This document shows, in pieces, positions 1-10,130 of a DNA stretch of 64,000 bases. The position numbers were made by a program, and so were the translations under genes. The number at the start of each line of letters is the position of its first letter. Within the stretch, counting starts at the first letter, position 1. Under the pieces are notes generated by a model. It did no database searches and was not told the origin of the DNA. It saw only the letters and a list, made by a program, of their open reading frames with translations. Source of the DNA: Ailanthus altissimus (lineage: Eukaryota; Streptophyta; Magnoliopsida; Sapindales; Simaroubaceae); NCBI GenBank assembly GCA_946807835.1, contig OX327697.1, positions 16,130,001 to 16,194,000 on the forward strand, read 5' to 3'.

Positions 1-574
1 AAGAGGGAGCCTGTTTAATAGCATCTAATAAAGGAATATTAACTTTTACTTGTTTGAAGATTTCAAAATTTTTAAGATTGTAATTCAACTTTCTAGCATT
101 ATGTAATGCTTCCTAGCATTATATAATGCATGAGAAAATGGGGGTGCAGGTGAGGGTTCAGTGTTTTCTTCACTAGGTGTAGGTTGAATAATTTCCTTAC
201 CCTTAGAGATCGATTCATCATTCCCATGAGGTTTAGGAATGTGTTTTTCAACACGTTATCCTTTCGAGGAGTGATAACCACTTTAACTTGATCCATATAT
301 TGGCTTCCTGAACTACATGCATTTAAGTTATATTTTCCTTTAGGGTTTTAGCTTTATCTTTTAAAGAAAAAGGAAAAAGTTTAAGTCGAATTGTATTCAA
401 GCTATAATTTAGATCGTTATACGTGCTACATATTTCTTCAAATTCTCTTAGATGTAGGTAACGATTCTCTACATCTAAGCAATGAAAAATGGGTAAATGT
501 TGGATAATACCCGATTTAAAATTAAAATGTGTTGCATCTATGGAAAAATCTAAGAAAGATGGTGCATTTGGAGG
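1..574 (-). pseudogene. Athila-type Ty3/gypsy gag fragment (Athila-1), running off the left edge
   Basis: Reading leftward from about 574 to 346, one frame gives a gag (Retrotrans_gag) core with NFKSGIIQHLPIF, then HLREFEEICSTYND, then IRLKLFPFSLKDKAK, the usual Athila/Tat order. From about 110 to 1 a second stretch reads FKQVKVNIPLLDAIKQAPS, the linker that normally lies just before the aspartic protease. The sequence between them is too short for the rest of gag and the zinc region, so an internal deletion is inferred. Stops and shifts break the frame. Gag would form the virus-like particle that packages element RNA. Orientation and spacing fit the primer-binding site at 871-886 and the LTR starting at 890; protease and pol would lie left of the window. 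Confidence 0.8.
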
Positions 575-870
575 GAAAACTTAGATTTTGTGAAGAATGA
601 AGAGATGAAGGAGAATCAAACAAAACATCAAAGAAAGTTCCTAAATTACCTTTCACCAAACAATGAGACTTAGGATTTCAAAATAAACCACTCATACAAA
701 GAAATAAAATAAAATACGATAACAATAAATATTACAAATAAGAGAAAAAAATTAAATAACGGCAAAAAAAATAGGTCAAGCTAACAATAAAATAAAAGTT
801 AGCAAACAAAGAGTAAGAGGCTTAACCTTCCATGAAAATAAAAAAAATACTTAGTTAATTTCACTTATAA

Positions 871-886
871 AGCAATGGTGCTAAAA
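871..886 (-). other. Degenerate primer-binding site of Athila-1
   Basis: On the minus strand, immediately inside the LTR, the sequence reads ttttagcaccattgct. This is a decayed form of the ttttGGCGCCGTTGCC site typical of Athila/Tat elements. Its place between LTR end (890) and gag fixes the leftward orientation. Confidence 0.65.
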
Positions 887-889
887 ACT

Positions 890-1379
890 TGACACATCCA
901 GAATATATGAGTTTATTCTCAAGTGCAAAATTATCGAAGTAATAAATATTCTACTGAGAATAAGATCGACCCACAAGAAAGTAAAATTAAAATTACAAAC
1001 TATAAATACTCTAAAGACAAATAAATTAATATAAAATGATTGCAAATAATAATTTAAATAACCAATTAAAATGAAATCTAAAGTTAAAGAGATCCACTCT
1101 TAGCATATAAAATAAGAATATATTCAACTCTTTTTATAACTAATTGGAATCCTCACACAAAGAATGTTTCAATCGAAAGATATAATAATTAAAGTTCATC
1201 ACCATTTATATATTAACTTGTATTTATTTCTTTCAATTATTATACAACAAATCTTGTTAATGGGTTCAAGTATTTATTATGCTAATCTTTATATTTGTCT
1301 ACAATAAATCAAGACTCTTACTTTACAAGAAATGGTAAATACGCCAAATCTTATAAATATTTTCAAGAATTTATTGTGC
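890..1379 (-). repeat. Athila-1 LTR, first segment (3' end of the LTR on the minus strand)
   Basis: The LTR begins on the plus strand with tgacacatcc, that is, ends in CA on the minus strand next to the primer-binding site. The early part has the usual 'caagtgcaaaattatcgaag' look of Athila LTR ends. It is interrupted by Gyp-A at 1385 and resumes near 10751. The left part (about 1300-1352) and the right part (about 10763-10801) share a stretch ending in ctttacaagaaatggt, so the LTR has an internal repeat or suffered a local duplication. Confidence 0.65.
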
Positions 1380-1393
1380 CAACTTGATGTGCC

Positions 1394-2258
1394 TGAACTA
1401 AAATCTTTAATAAATCGCTTATAGAAAAAGGCTAAACCATGAAAACTTCTCACATCAGCAACATTAGTAAGTTTAGACCAATCATGAATTGCCTTAACCT
1501 TCTACTCATCAACCTTAATTCTACTACCAAAAACAACATACCTAAGAAAGATAACACTATCTTGGTAGAAATAACACTTCTTGAGTTTTCCATACAACTT
1601 AACATCACGCAAGGTCTCAAATACAGTCCTAAGATGCCTCACATGATCATCAAAAGTTTTACAGTGGATCAGGATATCATCAAAATGTACCACAACAAAC
1701 AACCCAATAAAATTTCTCAAAACATAATTCATAAGCCTTATAAATATACTAGGTGTATTAAAAAGCCCAAACGGCATCACCATCCACTCATATAATTCAT
1801 GCTTAGTTTTAAAGGCTGTTTTTCATTCATCACCTTCTTTCATCCTAATTTGGTGATATCCACTCATCAAATCAACTTTAGAAAAATAAATAGCACCATG
1901 CAATTCATTAAGCATATCATCAAGTCTAGGAATATGGAATCGATACTTAACCGTTATCTTGTTGATAGCTTGGCTATCTACACACATTGTTATGGTATCA
2001 TCCTTCTTTGGAACAAGCAAAGTATATACAGAATAAGGACTAAGTAACTCACGCACATAGCTTCTCTCTAAGAGCTCACAAACCTGCCTTTGGATCTCCT
2101 TTGCTTCCTCCGGATTACATCTATATACTGGTCTATTAAGAAGTGAAGCTCTAGGCACCAAATCAATTTGATGCTCTATCCTTCAAATAAATGGTAATCT
2201 TAATAACAGCTCTTCTAGAAATACATCTTTAAACTCTTCAAGCAACTTTACAACCTGC
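1394..2258 (-). pseudogene. Gyp-A reverse transcriptase (truncated)
   Basis: The minus strand reads through the start of a Ty3/gypsy reverse transcriptase: VVKLLEEFKDVF, then IEHQIDLVPRASLLNRPVYR, then LLVPKKD, ITVKYRFHIPRLDDML, FSKVDLMSGYHQIRMKEGDE, then MVMPFGLFNTPSIFIRLM. The catalytic block reads FVVVHFDDIL, so the usual YxDD is HFDD. It continues to VRSFHGLAFFYKRFIKDFSS near 1394 and stops abruptly where the nine-base LTR remnant begins. Several stops and frameshifts are present (for example after GRIKVDE). It is the direct continuation of the gag-protease reading at 7203-8912; Gyp-B separates the two halves. Confidence 0.88.
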
Positions 2259-2260
2259 AT

Positions 2261-2746
2261 TGTATCACGGACCTTTCAAGAACTGTGTGGCCTTATATGC
2301 GTTGTGTGCTAAGCAGTCGAGAAAACCACACAAAGAAGAGAAGAAACACGTGCATAAACTGTTTGAGAAAATGCTATCTATATTACTGAAAAGAAAATAC
2401 AAGCTATGAGATGCTTTGTATAAGTGAGGGTCTCCCATTTATATACTAACAACCCTATACAATCGACGCCTGAGATCTAAATGATTTTAACGATGTATAT
2501 ACAAGATGGAATAATATGCTCTAGAATATTCCTAGATCCTATCACATATTCTATAGAATATTCCCCTTCCAAATTGGGTTTAACAACCCTTTTAAGTTGT
2601 AGGCTTGGCCCAGTTCTTCACCCATGTCAGCGGGTCTTCTAGAAGCTCCAGCCCGTGATCCATTTCAGTAACCCATATAGCCCTTAAAAGGCTTTGTCAC
2701 GCACCAAGTGTTCAAGAAAATGCTTGAGAACACTTAGGGCATGACA
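2261..2746 (-). repeat. Gyp-B 3' LTR (left copy)
   Basis: About 486 bp. It matches the right copy along its length (shared pieces include tatatactaac, agatggaataatatgctc and gaacactt.gggc.tgaca). Minus-strand ends are TGTCATGCC... and ...GTGATACA. Confidence 0.88.
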
Positions 2747-2758
2747 TTCTCCCCCACC
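2747..2758 (-). other. Gyp-B polypurine tract
   Basis: The minus strand reads ggtgggggagaa directly before the LTR start TGTCATGCC. This is the expected plus-strand priming site and confirms that the left LTR is the 3' LTR. Confidence 0.8.
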
Positions 2759-2871
2759 AAATTCATGCAACGCCCTCGTCGCATCTTCACTGGAAACTGC
2801 GCACCTCGTTCTTCATTCTGCCACTGTACACTCTCGTGTTTCCGGTGTGCACCAATATCGGGTACCCCTTT

Positions 2872-3260
2872 TCACTTGACAATGTACTCACGCCTTTGAG
2901 GTGGATTTTTCTTCTGCACCGTTCGTCTATCACGGATGAGTCTCGCTCTTTTGTTGTCCAATGTGGAAATTCCTAAACATCCCTGTTTCTGCTCCGTGTT
3001 TATCGTACCCCCTTGGCATAGCTTTAAATAGCTCTTGGGAAATATTAGATGCAGCTGCTGCCTCGAAAGTATCGCCACTTTATGCAAGACGTTACCAACC
3101 CTCTTGGCAATAGAAAATGGCCCCTCATTCTTACGATCAAGGTCCTTGTAAAGTGAGCGTGCTATCTTGCATGGTGGTGGAAGTATTATCTCTATCACCA
3201 AGTCCTCTGCATGATGCTTGATATATCACTGCTTGTTTCTACCCCACTTCTTGTGCTGAA
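2872..3260 (-). pseudogene. Gyp-B integrase C-terminus with start of chromodomain
   Basis: In overlapping minus-strand frames I read KIARSLYKDLDRKNEGPFSI then KRVGNVLHKVAI, the GPY/F module of chromovirus integrases. It is followed by LHLIFPKSYLK and RRTVQKKNPPQRREYIVK, matching the end of the linker and the first strand of a chromodomain. The chromodomain normally steers integration to particular chromatin. The catalytic integrase core is absent: upstream sequence jumps to a reverse transcriptase stub. Stops and at least one frameshift separate the pieces. Confidence 0.7.
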
Positions 3261-3329
3261 AGCGCACACCACGTGACACCTATAGTTATTGAGCGACACC
3301 CACACTCGACAACTCATTGAGTTGTCCCC

Positions 3330-3540
3330 GTACTTATTTAATTCCGGTTTAGGCATTTGCATTGTAGTTGGAAGCGTAAACCCCAACTCCAACTATCTCC
3401 CATGCTCGGTATCACCCTGATGCGGTTGCACTTGTGGTATATTAGTTGGCACGACTCATTTGTGCTCCCTGAGCACTTCTGCAACTCCCGTTGGTAGCTT
3501 ACTCTTGCCCCTTGTCGCCTTATCATCCATCTCCTTAACT
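3330..3540 (-). pseudogene. Gyp-B reverse transcriptase N-terminal stub
   Basis: One minus-strand frame reads TGVAEVLREH, VVPTNIPQVQPHQGD and TLPTTMQMPKPELNKYGD. This follows the pattern of the segment just before the first reverse transcriptase motif in chromoviruses (EF.DVMP.ELP..LPPRR...APYRMAP.EL). The motif blocks that should follow are missing; the sequence passes within about 100 bases into integrase C-terminal sequence. The resemblance is weak because of decay. Confidence 0.5.
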
Positions 3541-3721
3541 GTGGTTGGATGTACTTAACCTTTGCTCTCAGCAACTCCCATTAGTTGAATGACGGAAAAG
3601 ATTTTATTGTTGGCTAAGGCTGAGATTGCCCACCCTTAGACTTGTCTACCATCGGTATCATGTAAGGCCCTCCTTCCATGATGCACATGTAATTGTGTCG
3701 AGAAAGCGGCACCACATCGTA

Positions 3722-4072
3722 CTACCTCAAGAACTCCATACCTAACACCACATCAAAATCATCAAGAGGTGTTACAGAGATATTTACCTTGTCGCGCCAT
3801 TTACCTAGGTGGATATCGACCCTTCGAACCACCCCATCTAGTAGCTTAGCTGCAACATTTATCAATTTAAGGAATCCTACCTCTTTCACCACGTAAAGCC
3901 CCAAGCGCTTCACTTCCGCATGCTTAATGAAGTTGTACGTTATGCCCATATCTATCAGCACTCCAGTCTTTATGCAGTTAATGTAGGCTTCGACATATAT
4001 GAGTGCCTTTCCCGTTGGCGCGCTGGCACTTCGCTTGGTTTTCATTGTGTTGATTAGCTGCAAACACTCCAT
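3722..4072 (-). pseudogene. Gyp-B aspartic protease
   Basis: A 116-residue open stretch reads like a retropepsin: the active-site region is VLIDMGITYNFI (family pattern LIDtGaThnFi, with the catalytic Asp kept but the following Thr changed to Met), followed by AEVKRLGL, and ends DFDVVLGMEFLR, the usual 'D.vLGm.fL' close. In an active element it would cut Gag-Pol. It lies between the zinc knuckle and the reverse transcriptase stub, as expected. Confidence 0.78.
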
Positions 4073-4079
4073 TTAACCC

Positions 4080-5250
4080 TGTTCGCAAGCCTCGTGCATT
4101 TTAACCATTGCAGCCGTCTTCTTTGGACAGTCTTTGACCTAGTGATCCTCATCGCAAAGGAAGCAGCTTGTCTTCGATCCATTTCCTATATGGCCATTAC
4201 CCTTCCGCTTTTCCCATTTGGGCGGCTTACTTTCTCCTCCTCATCCTTCGGAGGATGAAACTCCTTGGCACCCCTACCTTTACTGTGATTGGGTCTTAAA
4301 TGCTTAGACTTCCCCGAGTCACCCTTACGGTAATCCATAAGCATTTCTACCAATTCATTGGACTCCCCACATCGGATATTCTTGTCACCCCATACCGCTT
4401 CAATTCATTGGACATTCATGTTTACAACCCGTCTAAGAAATTGAACAGCAAGTCCTACTTGCTCATGTTAGGAATTTGGAGCATTAACAGGGAGTACTCC
4501 TTCACGTACTCGTTGATAGACTTGGTTTGCTTTAATTCTTTAACCGCTTTCGAGCATCGTGCACCAAATTCTCTGGATAGATTTAACACTTCAGCTCCCA
4601 TTGCATTTCTGCCCATATGTTGATTATACAGGTACCCTTGCGTATCTCCTCGCTTTTTCTGCATCACCATAGGATTGCATGATCAGAAAGATATAAGGTC
4701 GCGGTATTTACCTTATCTTTGTCTTGCACACCCATGGTGTCGAAGTATCTTTCCATCTGCCAAACGTAGGTATCGAGCTCCTTGGCGTTCTGCTTGCCAC
4801 TGAACTTTTTTTATTTAGGAGCTTCAACTCTTGGCGTTCCATGAGCAGCAACAAACCCATTCGCTACTGCTCGCTTGCACAACACCATGTTCTCATTAAC
4901 AGCGTCAAACCCTCTACACAGCTCCTCTACTTGGGCTTGAACTTTGTTATTGGTGGTGTATACCTTATCTTGAAAAGCCTTGACCCAGTCACGCTGCTGA
5001 TCAACGTAACTCTCGATGGATGTGCCGATGAGAGAGCGCAGCTCATACCTTTAAGTATCGAGTCCCACCTCAAGCTTCTCTACTTGTTACTCTAACTCTC
5101 TAAGGTGATCTGCCGCCTTTCTGACAGCGCCGTTAAGTGCTTTCACCATGCTCCCCACATCCTGGCCTGGACCCACTGACTTGTCGCGAAGGACACTGCT
5201 GTGCCTCTTAGCTTTAGGGTTTTGACCCCTCTCTTCAGTCAAATCTAACG
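4080..5250 (-). pseudogene. Gyp-B gag with zinc knuckle
   Basis: Broken minus-strand frames give an N-terminal stretch (5240-5087, RAGSKKMGKDAMSLDLTEE, then a helical SVGPGQDVGSMVKALNGAV) and a gag core at 4670-4455 (FGARCSKAVKELKQTKSINEYVKEY, LLMLQIPNM). Near 4180-4120 there is a zinc knuckle, CFLCDEDH followed by VKDCPKK (C-x2-C-x4-H-x4-C), with a stop codon just after the His. A diverged copy of the zinc region sits at 16785-17045. Confidence 0.75.
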
Positions 5251-5282
5251 ACATGGCATCTTTCCCCATCTTCTTTGAACCC

Positions 5283-5294
5283 GCTCTAATACTA
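5283..5294 (-). other. Gyp-B primer-binding site (initiator tRNA-Met type)
   Basis: The minus strand reads tagtattagagc two bases inside the LTR. This is TGGTATCAGAGC, the complement of the plant initiator tRNA-Met 3' end, with two C-to-T type changes. Confidence 0.8.
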
Positions 5295-5296
5295 AA

Positions 5297-5733
5297 TGTC
5301 ATGGACCTTTCGAGAACCGTGCGGCTTTATATGCGTTGCGTGCTAAACAGTAGAGAAAACCACATAAGGAATAGAAGAAACACGTACACAAGCTATTTAA
5401 GAAAATGCTCTCTATATTACTGAAGAGAAAACACAAGCTATGAGATGCTTTGTACAAGTAAGGGTCTCCCCTTTATATACTAACAGCCCTATACAATCGA
5501 TGCTTGAGATCTAAATGATCTAATGGTGTACATATAAGATGGAATAATATGCTCTAGAATATTTCGAGATGCCATCACATATTTTATGGAATATTTTCCT
5601 TTTAAATTGGGGTTAACAACCCTAATAAATTACGGGCTTGGCCTGGTTCTTTACCCATGTCAGGAGGTTTTCTAAAAGCTCTGGCCCGCGATCTGTTCCA
5701 GAAGCCTATATAGCCCCTAGGAGGCTTTGTCAC
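5297..5733 (-). repeat. Gyp-B 5' LTR (right copy), interrupted
   Basis: Partner of 2261-2746. It is broken after ggctttgtcac by the solo LTR at 5734-7038; the last 46 bases resume at 7044-7089 (gcaccaagtg to cgtgaca). Confidence 0.88.
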
Positions 5734-7038
5734 CGATAAGCGTAAATTATATCTATTATTTTTACTCTCTTAACTTGATTAATTGCTCATTTTAATAAGA
5801 TGAAAATCTAAGAAAAACAAGGCAAAATTTCAAATTGCTACAGTACTGGCGAATAGTGATTTGTTATAGTAATCTCGCCCCAACGATAAATAGTATATTT
5901 CCCTAGCGAAGTTCTAGCACCCAAAGATTTTTGCTCCAGCAGTGAATGGTCTTGCATGAACAGTAACCAGTGAACAGTGCATGGAACAATGCCAATAAAC
6001 AGTTGTCACGCTACAGTAAAAAAGAAGTACAACTCAAATACTCCAATCAATCCTTATATAAATGCCTCTTATTTTAGACCTAAAAGGAACACAACTTAGA
6101 GATTTTAGAGCCATAACACACTGAAGAAGAGCAATTTTTAGAGAGAAAAGTAAGGGCAATTAAAGGAAGTAAGAGATTATTGGTGAATCTTTGGCATATC
6201 AACCAATTGCAAATTGACGTCTATATTGGTTTACTTTTGGTTGTATCATGTTTATTTTATTTTTTAGCCATAATTCTCTTATTATCATAAGCTAAATTTA
6301 TTTTCTAGGGTTATTACTTGAACTCAATATGTGAGCTTAATTGTTTGATCTTTTTAATATTTATTTGAAATCAATTCTTTATTATTCAAATTATTTATTC
6401 TTAATGCTTCATTAAATTTGATCAATATTGTGATTGAATTGATAATACTTTGATAAACTTGGAAGATGCATAATTGTATTTAGACCTAGATAATTTGATG
6501 CATGATTGTAGAGCAACATTTAATGTTGCATATACAAGTTTCAAATTAGGATAAGAATATATCTAATTGGCATGTATAGTCAATAATACTTGTTCTTAAT
6601 GAATCTTTATTTATTATAAGTACTATAGAAATATAGGTATTTGGTAAATTAAGATATACTTGCATGGCCTTGGAAGAGGCTTGTGAATACATTAGTATCT
6701 TGACCAATAATAAGAATTGAGGGATATAAATATTTAAAGGATTAATCTTTAGAAAATATATTGAAGGATAGTAATTAACCCTAAGCTTTCTCTATATTAC
6801 TATTTTCTTATTTTATTTGAGTTGTGACATATATTTTCTGCACTTTTATTTTACTTAATTTATTGCAATATTTAGATTTTATTTTTCTGAATAATTATAA
6901 GAAATATATAGTTTCAGTACTTGGTAGAAAATAAAAACTATCCCTGTGGGTTCAACATCCAATTTTATAAGTCCCTTTATTACTTATTACGATAGTGTAT
7001 ACTTGTACTTAATTTTAAGATATAGAAATATTGCATCA
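5734..7038. mobile_element. Solo LTR inserted in the Gyp-B 5' LTR
   Basis: A 1305-bp sequence bounded by gtcac (5729-5733) and gtcgc (7039-7043). This is a 5-bp target duplication differing by one transition at a CpG. Ends are cgataagcg (an original TG mutated to CG) and ...attgcatca. It contains no coding frame of note and no primer-binding site at the borders, so it is a solo LTR left after LTR-LTR recombination. It carries a 'ctatccctgtgggttc' stretch near 6940, typical of Tat/Athila-type LTR ends. Confidence 0.85.
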
Positions 7039-7043
7039 GTCGC

Positions 7044-7089
7044 GCACCAAGTGTTTGAAAAAATGCTTGAGAACACTTGTGGCGTGACA
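7044..7089 (-). repeat. Gyp-B 5' LTR, remaining 46 bases
   Basis: Continues 5297-5733 across the solo LTR. The sequence gcaccaagtgtttgaaaaaa matches gcaccaagtgttcaagaaaa at 2701, and ends at cgtgaca. Confidence 0.85.
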
Positions 7090-7202
7090 TTTGACAAATC
7101 CAGACCCTCTACTTGCAATAAAGGCTTTGCCCAAGCCATGAAAATAACCCTCACAGAAGCTAGTGCTTGCTCAACATCTCCTTTTTTGGCTAACATCAGC
7201 CC

Positions 7203-7640
7203 TTAACCTGATTTCACCATCTTCCTTTGATTCCACAATTGATCTTCTCTAACTTGTTGAGAACTCAATGGCATCAAATTCTTTTTCTTCCAATTCAGTA
7301 CAAATGAATAAGTGTTCCTTCGTCCATTATAAGTCACATCATTATCAAATTGCCATGAACATCCTAATAACACATGACTAGCTGTCATAAGAACCACATC
7401 ACATAAAACCCCATCATGAAACATTTTAATGAAGAACGGCATGCGAACTTATCTTGTAACCTGAATCTCCCCCTTATCATTAAGCCAATGCAATTTATAT
7501 GGTTTGGGATATAGAACAATAGTTAATCCTAGTTTCTCCACTAAAGTAGTGGATGCAACATTGGTATAACTACCATTATCAATGATCATAGTACAAACTT
7601 TATCTCAGATTTGATATCTTGTATGAAAGATATTTTCACG
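7203..7640 (-). pseudogene. Gyp-A aspartic protease
   Basis: Minus-strand frames read NIFHTRYQI, then VCTMIIDNGSYTNVASTTLV with the active-site Asp in 'IIDNGS' (chromovirus form IIDgGSctNVAS), then KPYKLHWLNDKGEI. This is followed by an open 79-residue stretch VLCDVVLMTASHVLLGCSW, QFDNDVTYNGRRNTYSFVLN. These are the standard blocks of a plant chromovirus protease. Stops lie between them. It continues from gag on the right and is cut from its reverse transcriptase (1394-2258) by Gyp-B. Confidence 0.85.
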
Positions 7641-7670
7641 TTATTCCAAAACTAATATCAACTTCAGTAC

Positions 7671-8912
7671 TCAAATTCTTTGAATAACTAATAAATTCCC
7701 CTCCATTGGCTCCAAATCCTCTTCTTGTTCAATCATTTCTACCTTAGATTCTTCTTCTATTTTGGCTTCATCTTTACTTACAAGCTCTCCATGCTTTCCA
7801 TATAGATTTATCACCCTCTTATTTGGACATTTAGAAGTAATATGCCCATTTCTCAAGCACTTGAAACACTTGATGTTTTGATACCTTCTAAGAATTTGAG
7901 ATTCAAATACCTTCTCTTTTCCTTTCAAAGAACCTGAACTAGCATTCTTCTTACTGAACTCTACTTTCTCATCTCGTTTAGGTGTGTTCTATGTCTGGGA
8001 AGGTTTAGAAACAACATTTGTATTACTTGATGTAGTTGACCTTGTATGGATACCCCATCTTTTCTGCTGTTTTATCTACTTTAGTTGCAAGTTTTATGAC
8101 ATCCTCAAGAAATATGAAGGGTTGTAACTCAACAACATTAGCTATGTCCTCCTCAATCCATCAAGAAATTTAGCTATTGTTTGCTCTTAATGTTCATTCA
8201 AATCACAGCAAATCAGTAATAGCTCAAATTCTTTCACATACTCTTCCATACTTAAGGAACTTTGTTGCAAAATCTGGAGTTTGATGTATAATTCTTCTTT
8301 ATAGTAATTATGAACAAATCTCTTCTTCATTAATCTTTTCATAAGTGGCCAACTAGTAACTTCTTCTTCTTCATCCCTTCTTCGTTGAGTTTTTAAGTTT
8401 TTCCATCATAAAAATGCATAATCTGTAAACTTAAAAGGTGCTACCTTACACTTCTTTGCCTCAGAGTACTTATGTCAATCAAACACTTTTTCTACCTTTT
8501 GAACCCACTCTAAATACTTCATAGGAGAACTAGTACCTCTAAATGGTGGTATATTAAGTTTGATACTACTAGTAGGGTCATTTTACTGCCTCTTCAGCCT
8601 ATCCTTATCTTCAGCTTCATTTTCTCTATTTGGCTCATCTCTAGCATCCCCCAGGTCATTCCGAGGTATCTTATGCCCTACCTACCTTTGTTGGGGTTGT
8701 AAAGTATTTCTTTGTATCATTTCTATAATTGCAATGAGTTGTCCATAAATTTCAATAATCTCACCCCAAAATTTATCATAAGCTCGTTGTAAGTCCATGA
8801 GTTGAGCTTGTTCTAAACTCAGTCCTTTTGGTACTCTATTTGTATCATCTTCAACCATTATCAAAGAAACCCCAAACAAATATGAACAACACAAATAGTA
8901 GCTAAAACACAC
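7671..8912 (-). pseudogene. Gyp-A gag with zinc knuckle
   Basis: Reading leftward: an N-terminal coiled segment (LSLEQAQLMDLQRAYDKFW), then a gag core in one frame with single stops (FRGTSSPMKYLEWVQKVEKV, CKVAPFKFTDYAFLWWKNLK, LMKKRFVHNYYKEELYIKL, SMEEYVKEFE), then a zinc knuckle CFKCLRNGHITSKCP (C-x2-C-x4-H-x4-C) near 7860, and an acidic tail. The order and length match chromovirus gag. Scattered in-frame stops and one or two shifts make it inactive. Confidence 0.88.
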
Positions 8913-9196
8913 TTCTCAAGCTGAACTTTCACCAATTCAGTAAATTAAGATCAAATAGCAACAAATGACTAAAATTCATAAATTCTAGGTTTAGGAACAA
9001 CTCAACTCATCCAAATTATCCTCAGTCTACAAACTACTAAGAATCAACTTTAATGCTTCAAAATTGCAATTCAAAAACTACTAACCTCAAATGATGGAGA
9101 CCCAAGCTATTGAATAACCCTGACAATAATATATTAGACAAAAATAGCAAGAGACCTTTAATGTCTGACACTTCAGTTTGCACATTAAAATCTTAT

Positions 9197-9209
9197 GCTC
9201 TGATACCAA
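9197..9209 (-). other. Gyp-A primer-binding site (initiator tRNA-Met type)
   Basis: The minus strand reads ttggtatcagagc, a perfect complement of the initiator tRNA-Met 3' end, two bases inside LTR A. It places LTR A as the 5' LTR of the gag-pol on its left. Confidence 0.9.
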
Positions 9210-9211
9210 GA

Positions 9212-10073
9212 TGATGTGCCTTGATCTTCAAAATAAATTATTCAAAATATACACAAAATTTGATTTCAAGATTAGGGTGGTGTGTGGTTTTATTGGTCTT
9301 TCTTTAAGTGTTTAGGCTAAATTATAAAAAATAAATTGTAAGTAAGATTGAGGATAGAACTAAAAAGAAACCTTGATAAGTCATATGGATGCCACAAAGA
9401 TCAATTTAGGATTTTGACGACACACTTTTGGTAATCAAAGAGTGCACCACACTTTTGATGATCAAAGATTGATAAATCAGTAACTATCTTCAAGAGTTAG
9501 AAAACTTGAGAAGACAATTTTGAGAGAGAAAAATTCTTATTTTCGTGCATCCAATTGAAGAGTGAGGTAACTGCCTTTATAAGAAGTTTAAGATGTCTTA
9601 TATAGGCTTACAAGATAAGGAAAAACCCTAATTTTACCTAATTGGCTTAAAAAATCCAAACTAACTCAAATAAGCCCAAACTAACTTAACAACTTAAAAC
9701 AAAGCTAAACATGTTTTAAAAAGACCCAAATATATAAAAATAGAGAGAGATAAGCAAAATAATAAAAAAAATATGTCCAAAAAGAAACAATTTAAACTTA
9801 ATAGCATGCGAATAAGGCTGTTATCTGATTCTTTAAGCCTAAAGTTGCCAACAATCTCTAGATCACGTCCCAAACTCTAATTGAAGACAAATAAACACAT
9901 TTGGTCCATTCACATTCATATCACAAGTTTCCAAGCCCATAGAAGCTTCAATCTAACTATTTATGACCCTTTGAAGCTGTTTGGCCTTAGCTCTTGTTAT
10001 TGGCCTGTCTGAAGCCTCTTTTATACTTAGATCACCTTCTTGAGTTGTTTTAGAACCCTCATGATGCACATCA
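9212..10073 (-). repeat. Gyp-A LTR A (862 bp)
   Basis: Plus-strand ends are tgatgtgcct... and ...gatgcacatca, giving a short terminal inverted TGATGTGC. It is flanked on the gag side by the primer-binding site and on the other side by a polypurine tract, so it serves as the 5' LTR of one internal region and the 3' LTR of another. Confidence 0.85.
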
Positions 10074-10086
10074 TCACCCCCGAGCT
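10074..10086 (-). other. Polypurine tract upstream of LTR A
   Basis: The minus strand reads agctcgggggtga directly before the LTR start TGATGTGCATCATG. This is the position of a 3' LTR, although gag-pol lies on the opposite side. Confidence 0.65.
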
Positions 10087-10130
10087 GAAAATGATTTGCC
10101 TTAAAATCAGAATCTTCTAGATCTTCCAAT

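Larger units (their letters stand above)
2261..7089 (-). mobile_element. Gyp-B, internally deleted chromovirus-type LTR retrotransposon nested in Gyp-A
   Basis: Two similar LTRs (2261-2746, and 5297-5733 plus 7044-7089) bound about 2.5 kb of leftward coding remnants: gag, zinc knuckle, aspartic protease, a reverse transcriptase stub, then integrase C-terminus with chromodomain start. LTR ends are TGTCA... and ...TGACA on the plus strand. A primer-binding site for initiator tRNA-Met lies inside the right LTR and a polypurine tract inside the left LTR. No matching 5-bp target duplication was seen (tgcat on the left, tttga on the right). It splits Gyp-A between its protease and reverse transcriptase. 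Confidence 0.85.

Noticed and set aside
2256..7094. Target duplication for Gyp-B
   Set aside because: Flanks tgcat and tttga do not match; either decayed or lost by recombination, so no duplication is claimed.
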